Positions 1 through 8,056 of a stretch of DNA of 39,839 nt are shown one piece after another (position 1 is the stretch's first letter; every line of letters begins with the position of its first letter). Source of the DNA: an uncultured Bacteroidales bacterium. GTDB taxonomy: Bacteria > Bacteroidota > Bacteroidia > Bacteroidales > P3. Position numbers and translations under genes: made by a program. The stretch spans positions 1 through 39,839 of the forward strand of contig ONQD01000026.1 of the NCBI GenBank assembly GCA_900319865.1, read 5' to 3'. The notes below the pieces were generated by a model. The model was given only the letters and a program-made list of their open reading frames with translations, was not told the origin of the DNA and ran no database searches.

Positions 1-998
1 TTGGCCAGCACGAAGCCTGCCTGCCCGTTGGGGGCGAGGTGATAGATGAAGTGTTGTATCCAGGCGAAGTTGGCATTGCCAGTGGGCGGTACACCATACT
101 GCCAGCGGGCGTCGCCACGCAGCTGGTCGCCACTCCAGTCACTGTCGTTGAACGGCGGATTGGCAATGACAAAGTCGGCCTTCACGTCCTTGTGGGCATC
201 GTTGAGGAACGAACCTTCGGTGTTCCACTTCACCTGTGAGGCGTCGATGCCACGGATGGCGAGGTTCATCTTACAGAGGCGCCAGGTGGTCTGGTTGCTC
301 TCCTGTCCGTAGATGGAGATATCTTCGACACGCCCCTGATGCTGGCGCACGAACTTGTCGCTTTGCACAAACATACCACCCGAACCACAGCAGGGGTCAA
401 GCACACGGCCGTGGTAGGGCTCCAACATAGTCACCAACAACTCCACAACGCTGCGAGGCGTGTAGAATTGTCCACCCTTCTTGCCTTCGGCCAAGGCAAA
501 CTCACCAAGGAAATACTCAAACACATGCCCCAGCAAGTCAGCACTGCGGGTGCTGGTGTTCTGTAACGTGGAGTTGCCAATAAGGTCTATCAACTCCCCC
601 AGTGACGTGGGGTCAAGATTTGGACGTGCAAAGACTTTGGGCAGGACACCTTTAAGGGAACGGTTCTCGCGTTCAATGGCATCCATCGCATCATCAATCA
701 GTTTGCCAATCTGCGGGTTTTTTGCCTGTGCCACCAAGTGACTCCAACGGGCACCCTCCGGCACGTAGAACACATTCTCGGCTGCATACTCCTCACGGTC
801 TTCGGGGTCAGCTCCCTCGGCCTTCTGTTTCACCAACTGGTCATAGAGACGTTCAAACTCCACAGAGATATAGCGCAGGAATATCAAACCCAGCACCACA
901 TGCTTGTATTCCGCAGCATCGATGTTCTTACGCAGTTTGTCGGCTGCTTTCCACAGCCGTTTCTCCAACGGCTCTTCCTGTATTTCCTTTTTTGCCAT
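1..998 (-). CDS. hsdM: Type I restriction-modification DNA methyltransferase subunit (HsdM), partial
   Basis: The reading frame starts at an ATG at 996-998 and stays open to the left edge, so about 332 N-terminal residues are visible of a family usually near 500. The N-terminus has the helical HsdM start ([15 protein letters not shown], then [13 protein letters not shown]). The AdoMet-binding motif [10 protein letters not shown] lies near residue 198 and the catalytic NPPF motif near residue 280, as expected for an N6-adenine methylase. With HsdS and HsdR, HsdM methylates host DNA. Those partners would lie beyond the left edge and cannot be seen. A hairpin (1017-1046) separates it from gcvP upstream, so it probably has its own promoter, although I saw no clear -7 element. 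Confidence 0.93.
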   Translation of the reverse strand, partial: MAKKEIQEEPLEKRLWKAADKLRKNIDAAEYKHVVLGLIFLRYISVEFERLYDQLVKQKAEGADPEDREEYAAENVFYVPEGARWSHLVAQAKNPQIGKLIDDAMDAIERENRSLKGVLPKVFARPNLDPTSLGELIDLIGNSTLQNTSTRSADLLGHVFEYFLGEFALAEGKKGGQFYTPRSVVELLVTMLEPYHGRVLDPCCGSGGMFVQSDKFVRQHQGRVEDISIYGQESNQTTWRLCKMNLAIRGIDASQVKWNTEGSFLNDAHKDVKADFVIANPPFNDSDWSGDQLRGDARWQYGVPPTGNANFAWIQHFIYHLAPNGQAGFVLA

Positions 999-1016
999 AA
1001 TGGTTTAGATGATATA

Positions 1017-1046
1017 ATGCAAGCCCGTCGTATGGCGGGCTTGCAT
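1017..1046 (-). terminator. Hairpin terminator after gcvP
   Basis: Perfect 11-bp inverted repeat (ATGCAAGCCCG and its complement) with an 8-nt loop, 18 bp past the gcvP stop. The T-tract is weak, so termination may be partial. Confidence 0.6.
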
Positions 1047-1063
1047 AGTTAGAAAAGTGCATT

Positions 1064-3919
1064 TTATTCCTCGGCGGGCCAGACGGGCTGGAGATTGCGG
1101 TCGCCGTAGGCGTCGTCAATCTTGCTGATGGTCGGCCAATATTTGTCGCCGTGAGGCAGCGGGAAGGCTGCTTTCTGGCGGCTGTAGGGATAGTTCCACT
1201 CGTCGGCGCAGACCACCTGCATGGTGTGCGGCGCGTTGGCGATGGGGTTGTTCTTCTCGTCATACTTGCCTGTCATCACGTCGTCAATCTCCTGACGGAT
1301 AGCGATAAGGGCGTCGCAGAAGCGGTCGAGTTCGCTGAGAGGTTCGCTCTCGGTGGGTTCCACCATGAGGGTGTTGTGCACGGGGAATGCCACCGTGGGA
1401 GCATGGAAACCGTAGTCGTCCAAACGGCGGGCGATGTCGCCAACGCTCACCTTCAGGCTGAACTCGCTGAAGTCGACAATCATCTCGTGGCCACACATAC
1501 CGTTCTTGTTGGTGTAGAGAATCTTGTAGTATTTCTGCAGGCGGGCACGCAGATAGTTGGCGTTGAGGATGGCGTGCTTGGTGGCCTCGGTCAAGCCCTT
1601 GCCGCCCAGCATCAGCAGATAGCCATAGCTGATGGGGAAAAGCAGAGCGTTGCCGTAAGGTGCACCGGCCATAGCGTTACCCTTCTTGCCGCCCACTTCC
1701 AGCTGGCTATGTTTGGGCAGGAAATCGAGCAGTTTGGCACTCACGGCAATGGGACCCACACCGGCACCGCCGCCACCGTGAGGACCTGCAAACGACTTGT
1801 GCAGGTTCAGATGGCACACGTCGGCTCCCATGTGTCCGGGGCTGGTGAGGCCAATCTGTGCGTTCATGTTGGCACCGTCCATATAGACGAGTCCACCGGC
1901 ACCGTGGATGATATCAATAATCTCCAGAATACCCTCTTCGAAAGCACCGTGAGTGGAAGGATAAGTAATCATGATGCAGGCCAGATTGTCCTTGTACTGC
2001 TCCACCTTTGCCTTGAGGTCGTCGATGTCCACATCGCCGCGGTCGTTGCATTTCACCACCACAACAGTCATACCGGCCTTGGCAGCGCTGGCGGGGTTGG
2101 TGCCGTGGGCACTGGCGGGAATAAGGCACACATTGCGTTGAGCCTGTCCCTGGTCGATATGGTAGTTGCGTATCACGGTCAGACCGCTGTACTCGCCAGC
2201 AGCACCCGAATTGGGCTGCAGCGACACTCCGGCAAAACCTGTAACAATGGCCAACAAATCTTCCATTTCGTTAATCAGCTCGTTCCAACCCTCTGTCTGG
2301 TCCGAAGGTGCAAAGGGATGGATGGCTCCGAACTTGCTCCAGCTCAGCGGCAGCATCTCGGCGGCGGCATTCAGCTTCATGGTGCAGCTGCCCAGCGGAA
2401 TCATGGCACGGTTCAGGCTCAGGTCCTTCACCTCCAGTTTCTTCATGTAGCGCATCATCTCGGTCTCGCTGTGATACTTGTTGAATACGCTGTGGGTCAG
2501 ATACTGGGTGGTGCGCATCAGGTCCTCAGGCAGGGAAACGATGCTGGTGCAGCAACTACCGGAGCACTGCAGCAGTTCGGGAGTCTTGCCGGCGGCGGTG
2601 GCCAAAACTGTGATAATCTCGTTCACATCGTCGCGGCTGGTGGTCTCGTCAATGCTTATGCCGATGCACTCGGGGCAGATATAGCGGAAATTGATATGGT
2701 GCTCCAGGGCAACCACTTTGACCTTCTCGGTAGGCACAGGGCACTGCAGTGCCAGAGTGTCGAAGAAAGCGCGGTTGTGCTGTTTGTAGCCGTATTTCTC
2801 CAGTTCCTTAGCCAGAACGGTGGCAATGCTGTGGATATTGCCGGCAATATTGCGGATGCCTTCGGGACCATGCCATGCGGCATAGAAACCGCTCATGATG
2901 GCCTGCAGGGCCGAAGCAGTGCAGATATTTGATGTAGCCTTGTCGCGTTTGATATGCTGCTCGCGCATACCCAGAGCCATACGCAGGGCGGGATTACCCT
3001 TCACGTCCACACTCCAACCAATAATGCGGCCAGGGAATGCACGCTTGAAGGTCTCGGTGATGGCAAAGAAACCAGCGTGGGGACCGCCAAAGCCCATAGG
3101 CAGGCCAAAGCGCTGGTTGCTACCGAAAGCGCAGTCGGCACCCATCTCGCCGGGAGTCTTCACCATGGCCAGGGCCATCAGGTCGGTAGCCATACCCACG
3201 AAAATGCCCTTCTCGTGGCACTTGGCGATAAACTCGGTATAATCGCGCACCTCACCAAACTGGTTGGGGTTCTGCACGATGACACCAAAATACTGGGAAG
3301 CGTCGAAGTTGAAGTCCTTCACCTCACCCGTCACAATCTCGATATTGCGGGGAGCGGCGTTGGTGCGCATCACGTCGAGCGTCTGAGGCAGCACACCGTT
3401 GTCAACAAAAATCTTGTTCACTCCGTCCTTCTGAGCCTGACGGCTGCGGCTGGCAAAGAACATCAGCATGCACTCGCCACCGGCTGTTGCCTCGTCCAGA
3501 AGACTGGCGTTGGCCATCGGCATGTGGGTCATGTCTGCCACCATGGTCTGATAGGTCATCAGTGCCTCCAGGCGGCCCTGGCTAATCTCGGTCTGATAGG
3601 GAGTGTAGGCGGTATACCAGCCTGCATTCTCAAACACGTTGCGCTGAATCACGGAAGGAGTGATAGTGCCGTAGTATCCCATACCGATATAGGTCTTGTA
3701 AACCTTGTTCTTCTGGGCCAAGGAACGGCAGCGGTTCAGAAACTCGTATTCATTGATGCCGTCGGCTATGGGCATCGGTTCTTTCAGGCGGATAGCGGCA
3801 GGCACAGCCTTGTCGATAAGTTCTTCCATCGAACCGACACCGATTTCATTCAGCATCTTCTGTTCGTCAGCAGGATTGGAGACACCGTTGTGTCTCGGGG
3901 CGAAATTGTTGCTAATCAT
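1064..3919 (-). CDS. gcvP: Glycine dehydrogenase (decarboxylating), P-protein
   Basis: The 951-aa protein is full length for the single-chain P-protein (about 950 aa). It uses PLP to decarboxylate glycine and passes the aminomethyl group to the lipoyl H-protein of the cytosolic glycine cleavage system. The PLP-lysine region NLHKSFAGPHGGGGAG is near residue 705, and the N-terminal half shows the related inactive fold (LDEATAGGEC, GFGGPHAGFFA). No gcvT, gcvH or gcvL lies beside it, so the other subunits must be encoded elsewhere. A promoter with good -7/-33 spacing lies about 48 bp upstream and a hairpin follows the stop, so it is probably transcribed alone. Confidence 0.97.
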   Translation of the reverse strand: MISNNFAPRHNGVSNPADEQKMLNEIGVGSMEELIDKAVPAAIRLKEPMPIADGINEYEFLNRCRSLAQKNKVYKTYIGMGYYGTITPSVIQRNVFENAGWYTAYTPYQTEISQGRLEALMTYQTMVADMTHMPMANASLLDEATAGGECMLMFFASRSRQAQKDGVNKIFVDNGVLPQTLDVMRTNAAPRNIEIVTGEVKDFNFDASQYFGVIVQNPNQFGEVRDYTEFIAKCHEKGIFVGMATDLMALAMVKTPGEMGADCAFGSNQRFGLPMGFGGPHAGFFAITETFKRAFPGRIIGWSVDVKGNPALRMALGMREQHIKRDKATSNICTASALQAIMSGFYAAWHGPEGIRNIAGNIHSIATVLAKELEKYGYKQHNRAFFDTLALQCPVPTEKVKVVALEHHINFRYICPECIGISIDETTSRDDVNEIITVLATAAGKTPELLQCSGSCCTSIVSLPEDLMRTTQYLTHSVFNKYHSETEMMRYMKKLEVKDLSLNRAMIPLGSCTMKLNAAAEMLPLSWSKFGAIHPFAPSDQTEGWNELINEMEDLLAIVTGFAGVSLQPNSGAAGEYSGLTVIRNYHIDQGQAQRNVCLIPASAHGTNPASAAKAGMTVVVVKCNDRGDVDIDDLKAKVEQYKDNLACIMITYPSTHGAFEEGILEIIDIIHGAGGLVYMDGANMNAQIGLTSPGHMGADVCHLNLHKSFAGPHGGGGAGVGPIAVSAKLLDFLPKHSQLEVGGKKGNAMAGAPYGNALLFPISYGYLLMLGGKGLTEATKHAILNANYLRARLQKYYKILYTNKNGMCGHEMIVDFSEFSLKVSVGDIARRLDDYGFHAPTVAFPVHNTLMVEPTESEPLSELDRFCDALIAIRQEIDDVMTGKYDEKNNPIANAPHTMQVVCADEWNYPYSRQKAAFPLPHGDKYWPTISKIDDAYGDRNLQPVWPAEE

Positions 3920-3966
3920 ATTGTTATTTTATAATTATTAATTAATTTATCTTATAATTCAGCCTA

Positions 3967-3997
3967 CAAAAATACGACTTTTACGCGACATATACAA
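3967..3997 (-). promoter_or_regulatory. Bacteroidetes-type promoter of gcvP
   Basis: On the minus strand the -7 element is TATTTTTG (3967-3974) and the -33 element TTG (3995-3997), spaced by 20 nt, matching the TAnnTTTG/TTG consensus of the Bacteroidetes housekeeping sigma factor. Confidence 0.65.
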
Positions 3998-4181
3998 AAA
4001 AAGTTGCTTTTCGCTCTCAAACTTTCCCAGTCCACATTCCTACCACCACGGATAATCCATCCTTATATCAACTCTAGTTCAACGGAATTTCAACGGTATA
4101 TCGACGCTTTTACGACGCTTATGAAGCGTTATACTACGGTTGGAATAATGATAAAGTATTGATGTAGAAAGGAAGACACAT

Positions 4182-4357
4182 CTAAGTCACGGTGAAAGTA
4201 ATAGGTGTTTTTGTTTCAGAATAAAAGAGATTGACTAAGTCTTTGTAGAAATGTCTGGCGGCGTGGCGATTGGCCCAACGCACGGCATAAAGGTTGTCGT
4301 GGCTGTGGTGAGAGAGCCCTGCCAATTCCAACCAATGGATGACGGGGCCGATTGTTT
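4182..4357 (-). pseudogene. C-terminal remnant of an unrecognised gene
   Basis: A minus-strand frame of about 57 codons has no start codon and an in-frame TAA just before it, but reads as protein-like sequence (WLELAGLSHHSHDNLYAVRW, then RHFYKDLVNLFYSE) to a TAG at 4182-4184. The amino-acid make-up, with several Trp, His and Tyr and no low-complexity runs, suggests the tail of a real gene left behind downstream of the TPR gene. I do not recognise the family. The rest of the 3920-4542 gap holds the gcvP promoter and a REP-like repeat. Confidence 0.4.
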
Positions 4358-4395
4358 ATTAAATGGCTTTAGTATTAATTAAGACTGATTTCTGA

Positions 4396-4488
4396 CAGCC
4401 TCGAGGAGGCTGAATATCAATAACACCGTACAAGCGTAGCGCTGTGCGGTGACAGAAGAATCTATCCATCAGCGTCCCGAAAGGACGC
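4396..4488. repeat. REP-like repeat of three hairpins, copy 1
   Basis: Three successive stem-loops: CAGCCTC/GAGGCTG (4396-4412); an imperfect stem opening with AACACCGTACAAGCG and closing with GTGCGGTGA (about 4422-4451); and GCGTCCC/GGACGC (4472-4488). The same order, linker (ATAACACCGTACAAG) and last hairpin recur at 38583-38676, so this is a dispersed intergenic element and not a gene-specific terminator. It sits between the remnant at 4182-4357 and the TPR gene. Confidence 0.75.
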
Positions 4489-4542
4489 GACAATGAGAAA
4501 GATTTTTGGAAAAAACAATCATACTATATATTTGAGCATTTG

Positions 4543-5151
4543 TTATTTACAACCATTGCCTTCGCAGGGGCTGATGCCCAGTTTCAGATTGCAGCGCAGA
4601 ATGCCCTTGTCGTAGAAGCCTATGATGTCGTCCGAGGGGTTGAGTGCCATACCGGTATTGAGGTCCTGCAGCGCTTTTTTGTAGTCGCCTTTGCCCATAT
4701 AGGCATCGGCACGTGTGGCATAGAGGTGGGCTTTGGTGCAAACCTCGTCGTTCTGCCCATTCAGCTTGAGGGCGGCGGTGCAGTCTGCAATGGCATTGTC
4801 GTATTCTTTGCGGTAGTTGTAAAGCGTGGCGCGGTTGTTATAGGCCGACCAGCTTGGCTGCAAAGCGATGGATTTGGAATAGTTGGATATTGCCTCTTCC
4901 ACATGTCCTTGACAATGCAGCACCAGTGCCAGATTGCTATAATACACCCCTTTCATTGGATTCAGCTCAGTGGCTTTGACAAAATAGGGCAATGCACGCC
5001 CTGGTTGTCCCATGTTGCCGTAGAGCTCGCCTATGTTATTGTATGCCTCCGAGTTCTGTGGGTCCTGCTGTATTATCTTCTCGTATATGCCTATTGCCTG
5101 GGTCGGGGTTTCGGCCCGCTGGGCTTCTTGAAATAACTCTTTTATATTCAT
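4543..5151 (-). CDS. Tetratricopeptide-repeat (TPR) protein
   Basis: The 202-aa protein has no signal peptide and is almost all TPR helices: A-IGIYEKIIQQDPQN, then YNNIGELYGNMGQPGRALPYFVKATELNP, then further units including YYSNLALVLHCQGHVEEAI and YATRADAYMGKGDYKKALQDL. TPR arrays bind other proteins, and no catalytic domain is visible. I take the ATG at 5149-5151 (MNIKELFQEAQ), because the 6-codon extension upstream is not TPR-like and a degenerate second copy aligns from this start. That copy (10724-10946) repeats the first 45 or so codons and about 75 bp upstream at roughly 90% identity. The partner protein is unknown. Confidence 0.8.
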   Translation of the reverse strand: MNIKELFQEAQRAETPTQAIGIYEKIIQQDPQNSEAYNNIGELYGNMGQPGRALPYFVKATELNPMKGVYYSNLALVLHCQGHVEEAISNYSKSIALQPSWSAYNNRATLYNYRKEYDNAIADCTAALKLNGQNDEVCTKAHLYATRADAYMGKGDYKKALQDLNTGMALNPSDDIIGFYDKGILRCNLKLGISPCEGNGCK

Positions 5152-5206
5152 ACTTCGATAACGCAACATCGCAATGATTATTGTGCCCGATGCCTACAAT
5201 CAAAGA

Positions 5207-5240
5207 AGAGGGTGCCCCCATCGGATTAGGAGCACCCTCT
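5207..5240 (-). terminator. Hairpin terminator after the deiminase transcript
   Basis: Perfect 9-bp stem (AGAGGGTGC and complement) with a 16-nt loop, followed on the minus strand by TCTTTGATT. It ends the transcript containing the deiminase. Half of this hairpin is retained in the duplicated fragment near 10930, where the similarity stops. Confidence 0.65.
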
Positions 5241-5293
5241 GAATGGCTGAAATAGTAACATTCATCGGATAACCACCACCCGCAGGACAATCC

Positions 5294-5377
5294 TCATTCA
5301 GCATTGTATTGAGGATAGTTATCTTTACCTTCTTCAAAACAGGCTTTATCTTTCATATATTTCAATGGGCAGGCCAT
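5294..5377 (-). CDS. Possible 27-aa small protein downstream of the deiminase
   Basis: An ATG at 5375-5377, four bases past the deiminase stop, opens a 27-codon frame (MACPLKYMKDKACFEEGKD, then NYPQYNAE) ending in TGA at 5294-5296, just before the terminator at 5207-5240. Placement between the deiminase stop and a terminator and the Cys/charged make-up favour a translated small protein, but such a short frame could occur by chance. I recognise no family. Confidence 0.3.
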   Translation of the reverse strand: MACPLKYMKDKACFEEGKDNYPQYNAE

Positions 5378-5381
5378 GATT

Positions 5382-6275
5382 TTATACTTTAATATTCCAC
5401 GATATGCAGTTCAATGCTCCGCCTCGACTCACGGCTTGCAACGCTGGTATGCCTACTATTTCGCAATCGGGAAGGGCGCTGCTGATTTGCTCCAATGCCT
5501 GCTCATCTTCGGGTATTCCTAGTTGCGGAACAAGCACGAGAGTGCCTATTTGCAAGAAGTTGATGTACGACCAACTGCGCTTATGCATCCGCTTTACATT
5601 ATATTTCAGAGTGGTGACATCAAAATACTTTTCCAAGATTCTAAGGTATTTATCGGCAATGCACTTGTCGAAGTCGGCATAGTTGGTCATCAGCACTCGG
5701 TTGTCGCCCAAACAATGGATGATACCGTCGCTGTGACCATATTCCTCGTTCCTATCCCATGGGAGGAAAACAACCTCACATTGGAAAGCTTCTTCTATCT
5801 GACGTTGCACCTCTTGTGGCGTTTTGTCTTTGTTCTCTACAAACACCTTGTCCGTCATCACAACCTTGTTGCCGCATTTCACCACATTGCCTCCATCCAT
5901 CACCAATTCCAATTCAAATCTATGGAATACTGGATGACTTATTGGGATAGGGTGCATTTCTTCCTCCACGCTCATAGGGAGCAGGCGAGGCAACTCGTTT
6001 GATTCCTCTTGGAAGACGAGTTCCGGATTGGTTTGGAGGGTGAGGCCCGCCTTGTCCTGCAGATAATCGGGAGTATATCTGTAGAACACGAACCTATCCT
6101 TCTGGATTTGGATGGGCATATAATCGCGGCACCAGATGTCTTTTGTTCCTTTCAGATAGGTGAATGGAATATCCCGTTTCCGCAACGCATCAACAATATG
6201 AGCATTCAGAACTGGGCATTTCTCCGGCAGCAGACTTGAAAAATAGACGCGGTTGGTGTGGTTGTCGGTAATCAT
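5382..6275 (-). CDS. Agmatine deiminase / peptidyl-arginine deiminase family protein
   Basis: The 297-aa protein carries the conserved guanidino-group hydrolase motifs in order: WCRDYMP at 48-54, MDGGN at 126-130, GHSDG at 180-184, and the nucleophile region GGALNC with Cys290. Family members hydrolyse agmatine to N-carbamoylputrescine, or protein arginine to citrulline, in both cases releasing ammonia. No signal peptide is seen, so a cytosolic agmatine-type substrate is more likely than secreted protein arginine. It is about 50 aa shorter than typical agmatine deiminases. Its ATG overlaps the stop of the upstream gene (ATGA), so the two are translationally coupled. No carbamoylputrescine amidase lies nearby. 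Confidence 0.82.
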   Translation of the reverse strand: MITDNHTNRVYFSSLLPEKCPVLNAHIVDALRKRDIPFTYLKGTKDIWCRDYMPIQIQKDRFVFYRYTPDYLQDKAGLTLQTNPELVFQEESNELPRLLPMSVEEEMHPIPISHPVFHRFELELVMDGGNVVKCGNKVVMTDKVFVENKDKTPQEVQRQIEEAFQCEVVFLPWDRNEEYGHSDGIIHCLGDNRVLMTNYADFDKCIADKYLRILEKYFDVTTLKYNVKRMHKRSWSYINFLQIGTLVLVPQLGIPEDEQALEQISSALPDCEIVGIPALQAVSRGGALNCISWNIKV

Positions 6276-6949
6276 AAATTTCTTATTACAGATGGAATAT
6301 AACCTAAATTTTTCTTTGCAAAGAAGAGTGCTTTTTCTTTGGACAAATTATTCTTTCTTATTTTTTCGATAATAAGCACCTCTTTGTCACGATATTTACT
6401 ATTTATAAAATCATTGTCAAGCACCACTGCTCTGAGTTTACTCTCAACAAAACCTTTTCCAAGATTGATTCTTTGTGATAATATCACATCATAGGAAACA
6501 TCATTTATCTCAACCACAACAGCATTGTCCTCGATGCCTTTGTAGTCGAGATTGCTAGAAATACGAATGGCTTCCAATACGTTATGGGGACCATAAAAAG
6601 TCTTATCGTTCACAACGGCGCTCCTTATAAGATATGAGTAATATACACCTTTTTCGTTGCTAACCACAAAGTCTATTCCGGTGCGAGTACCTCCCTTGTA
6701 GCGGTCAATCTTTGTTTTACCATTTCGATGCACATAAAAATGATTCATATTATTTTGTTGTAATTCATTCCGATGAACTGATTCATCAGAGAATTCACCT
6801 TCTTTATAGTAATACACTTCTATCTCCTTGGGTATTATTACAACTCCGTTCAATATTAGTTTTATTTGAGAGATAAATTGTATTGCATCGTTTTGCAGTT
6901 TCACTTCTTGTAATTGTGAATATACGATTCCATTTTCCATAACAATCAT
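6272..6949 (-). CDS. Uncharacterised protein with a region resembling 3-methyladenine DNA glycosylase
   Basis: The 225-aa protein has no signal peptide. I do not recognise it with certainty. The middle reads IEVYYYKEGEFSDESVHRNE, NHFYVHRNG, GIDFVVSN, SYLIRSAVV and GPHNVLEAI. This order recalls the alkyladenine DNA glycosylase (Mpg) fold, where an acidic ETEAY strand, a YLIYG-type segment, an LIRA strand and a GPG loop occur in the same sequence. If that holds it would excise damaged bases from DNA. The resemblance is by eye and the catalytic residue cannot be assigned. A promoter lies just upstream, and the stop overlaps the deiminase start by four bases, forming a two-gene operon. Confidence 0.5.
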   Translation of the reverse strand: MIVMENGIVYSQLQEVKLQNDAIQFISQIKLILNGVVIIPKEIEVYYYKEGEFSDESVHRNELQQNNMNHFYVHRNGKTKIDRYKGGTRTGIDFVVSNEKGVYYSYLIRSAVVNDKTFYGPHNVLEAIRISSNLDYKGIEDNAVVVEINDVSYDVILSQRINLGKGFVESKLRAVVLDNDFINSKYRDKEVLIIEKIRKNNLSKEKALFFAKKNLGYIPSVIRNL

Positions 6950-6977
6950 TTATTTTTTAGTTATTTACTTTCAAGTG

Positions 6978-6985
6978 CAAAGGTA
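6978..6985 (-). promoter_or_regulatory. -7 promoter element for the glycosylase-like/deiminase operon
   Basis: TACCTTTG on the minus strand matches TAnnTTTG and lies 28 bp before the ATG at 6949. A TTG occurs 22 nt further upstream, slightly wider than the usual spacing. Confidence 0.5.
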
Positions 6986-7067
6986 TATACAAAAAACGAG
7001 ATGACCAAGCTTTTTTTGCAAAAAGTTGTTAAAGTTTTCGTAATAGTTATTATCCATTTATCTTAAT

Positions 7068-7101
7068 AAAAAAGCCTCCGGCAGAAAAATCAGCCAAAGG
7101 C
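7068..7101 (-). terminator. Terminator of the zeta-toxin transcript
   Basis: On the minus strand a 9-bp stem (GCCTTTGGC with GCCGGAGGC, two G-U pairs) with a 10-nt loop is followed directly by a run of T (7068-7073). It lies past the zeta remnant stop at 7190. Confidence 0.65.
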
Positions 7102-7189
7102 ATAGTCTTCAATATGTCTTTATGTCTATTTTAATTATTTTGTTTTATGACATACTTTCCGTTTTGGTTTTGTGGTGCAAACGCACTTT

Positions 7190-7727
7190 TTATTTATTTC
7201 CGTATATTGGTGCAGCCCAAAAGGGTATGTTGTCGGTGTATTGCTTTTTTATCTCACCAGCAGTCATTCGGAAAAGCAATTGGGCTTCGCTTCCATCAAT
7301 GGAGTTGTCGTAAAACCTTGGTAATTGGCACATCGTGGCCTCCTTCCATCACACGTCGGGCGATGCGGGATGCATTGATTGCTGGCGATGCTGTACACAC
7401 GAAGAACAGCCGAACAAAGAATCCCGCCTGCACGGCACGACGTACAAAATCGACCTTGTCGATAGCAGAGAATACGCTCTCGAAAATCAGGCTTTTCCCC
7501 TCCTTTAGGCAACGTTCCCGCCAGTCGGCACAATACAAAGCGGCTTTAAGCACAGCTTCGCTCGAATTCCAATCGCCAAACATGTCCTGAGCCACCTGGT
7601 CGGGGTTGATATATACCGAATCCTCCAACCATTCGTGCTTCAATATCTTTGAAGTGACGGTGGTCTTGCCAGAACCATTAGGGCCGGCAATAACAATCAA
7701 GACGGGTCTATGTGTTTGTTCAGTCAT
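7190..7727 (-). pseudogene. Zeta-toxin family kinase, internally deleted and frameshifted
   Basis: The 5' part reads as a zeta/PezT-like P-loop kinase: AGPNGSGKTT at 14-23, NPDQ at 41-44, FESVF at 82-86, RIARRV at 121-126. It then loses frame after about residue 138 (DVPITKV) and stops at 7296 with 143 codons. The true C-terminus is still present in another frame, starting at about 7313 (YDNSIDGSEAQLLFR) and ending with NKQ-less tail PIYGNK and a TAA at 7190. Relatives have roughly 25-30 residues between these blocks, so about 80-90 bp plus the frame have been lost. Intact family members phosphorylate UDP-N-acetyl sugars or related targets. This copy is probably non-toxic. Its start overlaps the upstream small gene by four bases. 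Confidence 0.75.
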
Positions 7728-7909
7728 ACCGCATCGGCGATTCTTTGGCGTGCTACCATATCATTGATTTCTTGGAAGAAACGCTGCTCGGCAGCCTTCC
7801 AGCGTAAAGTGGCCTCTTCGGCAGCTTCACGCATAATGGCGGAAAGCATCTCGTCGGTAGGTTCTTCCATCGATGTCAATCGGTATGCATTAAGTTCTTT
7901 CTCTGACAT
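7724..7909 (-). CDS. Small protein upstream of zeta toxin, candidate antitoxin
   Basis: The 61-aa, charged, mostly helical protein begins MSEKELNAYRLTSMEEPTDE and continues with alanine- and glutamate-rich helix (MREAAEEATLRWKAAEQRFF). It overlaps the zeta gene by four bases (ATGA), so the pair is translated together, upstream first, as in many toxin-antitoxin modules. Small proteins of this kind are often found before zeta-like kinases in Bacteroidales, but the antitoxin role here is inferred from position. No DNA-binding motif is visible. Because the kinase is broken, this gene may now be an orphan antitoxin. Confidence 0.6.
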   Translation of the reverse strand: MSEKELNAYRLTSMEEPTDEMLSAIMREAAEEATLRWKAAEQRFFQEINDMVARQRIADAV

Positions 7910-7935
7910 AACTTTATTTATCGTTTTATATAAAA

Positions 7936-8034
7936 GTTCGCTTCTTCACAACAGTCGTTTTCTCACCTCGGCATAGTGCAAACACTGCGTGATTTGCCCT
8001 CTACACTCGGCTTATCGAAAACGTTCGCTTCTTC
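7936..8034. repeat. 12-bp direct repeats bracketing a structured leader segment
   Basis: GTTCGCTTCTTC occurs at 7936-7947 and 8023-8034. Between them, on the minus strand, lies a segment with a short inverted repeat (GGGCAAA and TTTGC arms) directly upstream of the candidate antitoxin gene. It holds no credible coding frame. Confidence 0.35.
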
Positions 8035-8056
8035 GTTGCGTTCTTTTTTGTTTGTT

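Noticed and set aside
7190-7727. Simple sequencing frameshift in the zeta gene
   Set aside because: A single-base error would leave the missing 25-30 residues in place. They are absent in all frames.
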